Positions 61,935 through 64,000 of a stretch of 64,000 nucleotides of DNA are shown here, piece by piece (position 1 is the first letter of the stretch; each line of letters starts with the position of its first letter). Origin of the DNA: Candidatus Desulfovibrio kirbyi. GTDB taxonomy: Bacteria; Desulfobacterota; Desulfovibrionia; Desulfovibrionales; Desulfovibrionaceae. A model generated the notes under the pieces. That model ran no database searches. It was given only the letters and a program-made list of their open reading frames with translations, and was not told the DNA's origin. Both the position numbers and the translations under genes were made by a program. The stretch is taken from positions 1 to 64,000 of the forward strand of contig BLLL01000001.1 of assembly GCA_013374015.1 (NCBI GenBank), in the 5' to 3' direction.

Positions 61935-63041
61935 TTACGGGATAAGCCGCATGTCGGCAAGGATGTGCGATGCGACTTTTTCCGCGTCAAATTCCGCAAG
62001 TGCCAGCGCGTGGCCGGCATCTCCCATGCGGGCAAGTTTTTTCGGGTCAAGAATAAGGGATTCCAGAGCATTGGCAAGCGCCGGCGCATCACGCACAGGG
62101 ACAAGGATGCCGTTTATTCCGTCGCGTACCGCTTCACGACAGCCTGGGGCGTTGGTGACAACCGCAGCCCGCCCCATGCTCATGCCCTCCAGTATGGCCG
62201 TAGGCGTGCCTTCGCGCCATGAGGGTAGCACAAGCGCATGCGCCGCCGCTATATAGGGGCGCACATCGCGAGTTTGTCCAAGGTAGGAGATAGCGCCCTC
62301 CCACTCGCGCAGCTTGTTAAGTCTTATACCGCCGGATCCCTGTTCCGGCGGACCAAGCAGTTGAAAACGGACATCAGGATAGCGTTTTTTTAAAAAATGC
62401 GCGGCATGTGCGTACTCCGCAATGCCCTTGGCTTCAAGCAGGCGGGCTATCAGCAGAAAGGTGGGCGGGGGTGGGGGCAGGGGACAGCGCGCAAAACGCT
62501 GAATATCCACGCCGACGCCGCGCGCGGTGAGCACGCGCGCGCTGTTGTGCAGTATGTCGGCAAAGGCGGCAATGTCGTCCTGATTTTGAAAAAAAACACC
62601 TTCGGCGCCGCGCAGGGACAGTTTGTACAACAATGCGCTCAGGCGGTTGACGCATTTTTTGAAAAAGTTGTCCACTTCAAAAGCGTAGCCAAGGCCGGTG
62701 ATGGTGGCGTAGATATGCGGCACCCGCGTGAACCTTGCCGCCAGGCAGCCGTATATGACGGGCTTGATGGTGGAGGCAAAAAGCGTATCCGGTTTTTCAG
62801 CGGCAAAAAGTCGTGTCAGGTCATACAATGTGCGGGCATCGCGCGCGGGGTTCAAACCTCTGCGGTCAAGGCTGTAGTGCGCGAGGCGCGCGCCGGATGC
62901 CGCAAGCGTATCGTCGGCTTGCGTATCGTCCGGTGGAACGCAGCACACGACCGTATGGCCGCAAGTCAACATCCGGCGGATAAGGACGCTCCAGAAATTG
63001 ACCAGCGCCAGCGCCTGATTGCCAAGGACAATGATTTTCAT
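61935..63041 (-). CDS. Glycosyltransferase family 4
   Basis: A 368-residue GT-B enzyme: N-terminal domain opening MKIIVLGNQALALVNFW, with ATITGLGYAF, and a C-terminal nucleotide-sugar domain with LIARLLEAKGIAEY, YLGQTRDVRPYIAAAHALVL, the EX7E motif (EGTPTAILEGMSMGRAAV) and an Arg/Asp-rich end. It resembles the transferase that adds the second sugar to the lipid-linked primer made by the gene 45 bases downstream. Acceptor and donor unknown. Confidence 0.9.
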   Translation of the reverse strand: MKIIVLGNQALALVNFWSVLIRRMLTCGHTVVCCVPPDDTQADDTLAASGARLAHYSLDRRGLNPARDARTLYDLTRLFAAEKPDTLFASTIKPVIYGCLAARFTRVPHIYATITGLGYAFEVDNFFKKCVNRLSALLYKLSLRGAEGVFFQNQDDIAAFADILHNSARVLTARGVGVDIQRFARCPLPPPPPTFLLIARLLEAKGIAEYAHAAHFLKKRYPDVRFQLLGPPEQGSGGIRLNKLREWEGAISYLGQTRDVRPYIAAAHALVLPSWREGTPTAILEGMSMGRAAVVTNAPGCREAVRDGINGILVPVRDAPALANALESLILDPKKLARMGDAGHALALAEFDAEKVASHILADMRLIP

Positions 63042-63360
63042 GCGGCGTTTTTAGCATATCCCCAGAGTGGGGGCAATCGGCTAGGGGCAATGCGCCCTGC
63101 CCGGTTTGTGTGTGCTGCGCGCAAAAAAGGCAGCATTTCGCGTAACCATGAAAAGGCAAAAATACCGGCACAATAGAAGAATTTTTGTGGCCTTGCGGCG
63201 TCCAGACGATTGTCCGGATTGCGGAAAATGAAAACATCAAAAAAATCATCAAACAAACCTTGCGTTGTCTGCTGGTTGCTTGTAGCATACGAATAATTAT
63301 CCATTTTGTGAAGACATTGGCGGATGTTCATCATTAAAAATTGTCTGGAGAGGATTGTTC
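63042..63360. other. Divergent intergenic region
   Basis: About 320 bases between the glycosyltransferase (-) and the HU/IHF gene (+). Minus-strand frames here have no recognisable content. TTGCGT (63260-63265) with TAGCAT (63283-63288) 17 bases on could be a promoter for the HU/IHF gene. Nothing else is seen. Confidence 0.3.
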
Positions 63361-63648
63361 ATGAAAACGACACTGACCAAGGCGGATATTGTTGAAGCAA
63401 TCTATGAGGCTACCAACAGGAACCGCGCGGAAGTAAAAAATGTGGTGGAAAAACTTCTGGAAATCATGAAGACGGCCATCAAGAAGGATAATGAACTGCT
63501 GATCAGCGGTTTCGGAAAATTTGAATGTTACGATAAGGCCTCGCGCAAAGGGCGCAATCCACAGACCAATGAGTCCATCATCCTGCCGCCGCGCAAGGTG
63601 ATTGTCTTCAGACTGTCACGCAAATTACGGGCCGCGCTCAATCCCTGA
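63361..63648 (+). CDS. HU/IHF-family DNA-binding protein (IHF-alpha-like)
   Basis: A 95-residue nucleoid protein (MKTTLTKADIVEAIYEATNR start, ISGFGKFECYDKASRKGRNP arm, PPRKVIVFRLSRKLR end). The LTKADI start and the K-GRNPQT arm resemble IHF-alpha more than the HU at 18918. ATG 63361 follows GGAGAGG. It probably bends DNA at regulated promoters. The window then has about 190 bases without a gene. Confidence 0.88.
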   Translation: MKTTLTKADIVEAIYEATNRNRAEVKNVVEKLLEIMKTAIKKDNELLISGFGKFECYDKASRKGRNPQTNESIILPPRKVIVFRLSRKLRAALNP

Positions 63649-63838
63649 CAGACATTTGCAGGCTTTTGCTGTCGGAACGACATGCGGGATGCCCGCCGGC
63701 CACAGTCCACCAATGCGACAACCGCGAGAGGCGCGTCTGATATGACAACGGGCAGGCAAAAAGCGGCAAAGGACAGCGTGTTGTTTTTGTTTGCGATGGG
63801 TGCGTTCTGATTTCCGGATTTGCGCGCGGGAGTTCGCC

Positions 63839-64000
63839 ATGCTGTTTAATTCCTATCTATTTCTGTTCTGTTTTTTGCCTCTGCTGCTGTTGATCTGGCG
63901 GCTGCTGTCCGGCGGTTCCGGGACGGCCTCGCGCCTTGCAATAGCCCTGCTGCTTTTTTCAGCGGTGTTTTATGCGTTGTGGGGGGCGGCGTTCACCCTG
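63839..64000 (+). CDS. MBOAT-family O-acyltransferase, N-terminal part (cut by window edge)
   Basis: ATG 63839 (GGGAG 7 bases upstream) opens 54 codons to the end of the window: MLFNSYLFLFCFLPLLLLIW and further hydrophobic sequence. MLFNSYxFxxxFLP is the standard start of AlgI/DltB-like MBOAT proteins that O-acetylate surface polysaccharides. It fits the exopolysaccharide genes to its left. The active-site His lies beyond the window. Confidence 0.75.
   Translation, partial: MLFNSYLFLFCFLPLLLLIWRLLSGGSGTASRLAIALLLFSAVFYALWGAAFTL

Noticed and set aside
1..64000. CRISPR array, prophage, insertion sequence or integrase
   Set aside because: No regularly spaced repeats, cas genes, phage structural genes or transposase frames were seen in any frame.

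Overview
The window reads as a chromosome segment from a member of the Desulfovibrionaceae. The main pointers are the outer-membrane porin at 16375-17928, the PxxKW cysteine-rich protein, the order ffh-rpsP-KH-rimM, a second-type dnaA, and the nickel ECF transporter. Composition is moderately GC-rich, with AT-rich patches at the restriction-modification pair and at the dnaA upstream region. At least eight genes are visibly broken or truncated: flhG, zur, a DUF3299 gene, cobU, gluQ, a PilZ gene, a small secreted-protein gene and a sulfotransferase-like gene. This points to ongoing genome erosion, as expected in a host-associated lineage. The species is not determined.

Layout. 1-1.5 kb: the C-terminal part of an autotransporter, ended by strong inverted repeats. 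1.6-10.6 kb, minus strand: one apparent transcription unit from a good promoter at 10597-10625, running ffh, rpsP, KH protein, rimM, then an acyltransferase-ACP-dehydratase protein, a TolC-like lipoprotein, an HlyD-like adaptor and a MOP-type flippase. The last four look like a synthesis-and-export module for an acyl or polyketide-like product. 10.9-14.3 kb, plus: nikK, nikML, nikQ and nikO, a complete ECF nickel importer. 14.7-17.9 kb, plus: a divergent dnaA and the porin.

18-27.9 kb, minus: PxxKW protein, mnmG, PilZ remnant, corC, lnt, a methyltransferase/TdeIII-type restriction pair, prfB (with a programmed +1 frameshift), flhG remnant, HU, dapA. 28-31 kb, plus: dus, ispH, broken DUF3299 and zur, tRNA-Gly(CCC). 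31.2-35.4 kb, minus: a CAU-anticodon tRNA, two unknown envelope proteins flanking a broken cobU, ddl and an HD-domain protein.

35.5-40.3 kb, plus: a PerR-like regulator and nitroreductase, then a tightly coupled cassette of an HpaI-type aldolase, sugar epimerase, CMP-Kdo-synthetase-like enzyme, hexapeptide acyltransferase and HAD phosphatase, proposed to make a CMP-activated 2-keto-3-deoxy sugar acid for the cell surface. 40.3-46 kb, minus: an unknown protein, argH, argG, a frameshifted small gene, a conserved hypothetical, broken gluQ and an NlpC/P60 lipoprotein. 46.1-51.4 kb, plus: M16C peptidase, sulfotransferase remnant, DHH phosphoesterase, rlmN. 51.6-55.7 kb, minus: DUF401 permease, secreted protein, mtaB, DUF169 protein. 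55.8-60.5 kb, plus: hisH, hisF, a 35-residue basic protein, FmdB-type zinc ribbon protein, purB, pyrE, a membrane-anchored protein. 60.5-63 kb, minus: exopolysaccharide priming transferase and glycosyltransferase. 63.4-64 kb, plus: HU/IHF-type protein and the start of an MBOAT O-acyltransferase.

Envelope and surface-polymer functions recur across the window (autotransporter, porin, acyl export module, sugar-acid cassette, lnt, ddl, NlpC, exopolysaccharide genes). Metal regulation and cofactor salvage (zur, cobU), motility control (flhG) and a tRNA-modification gene (gluQ) are decaying.
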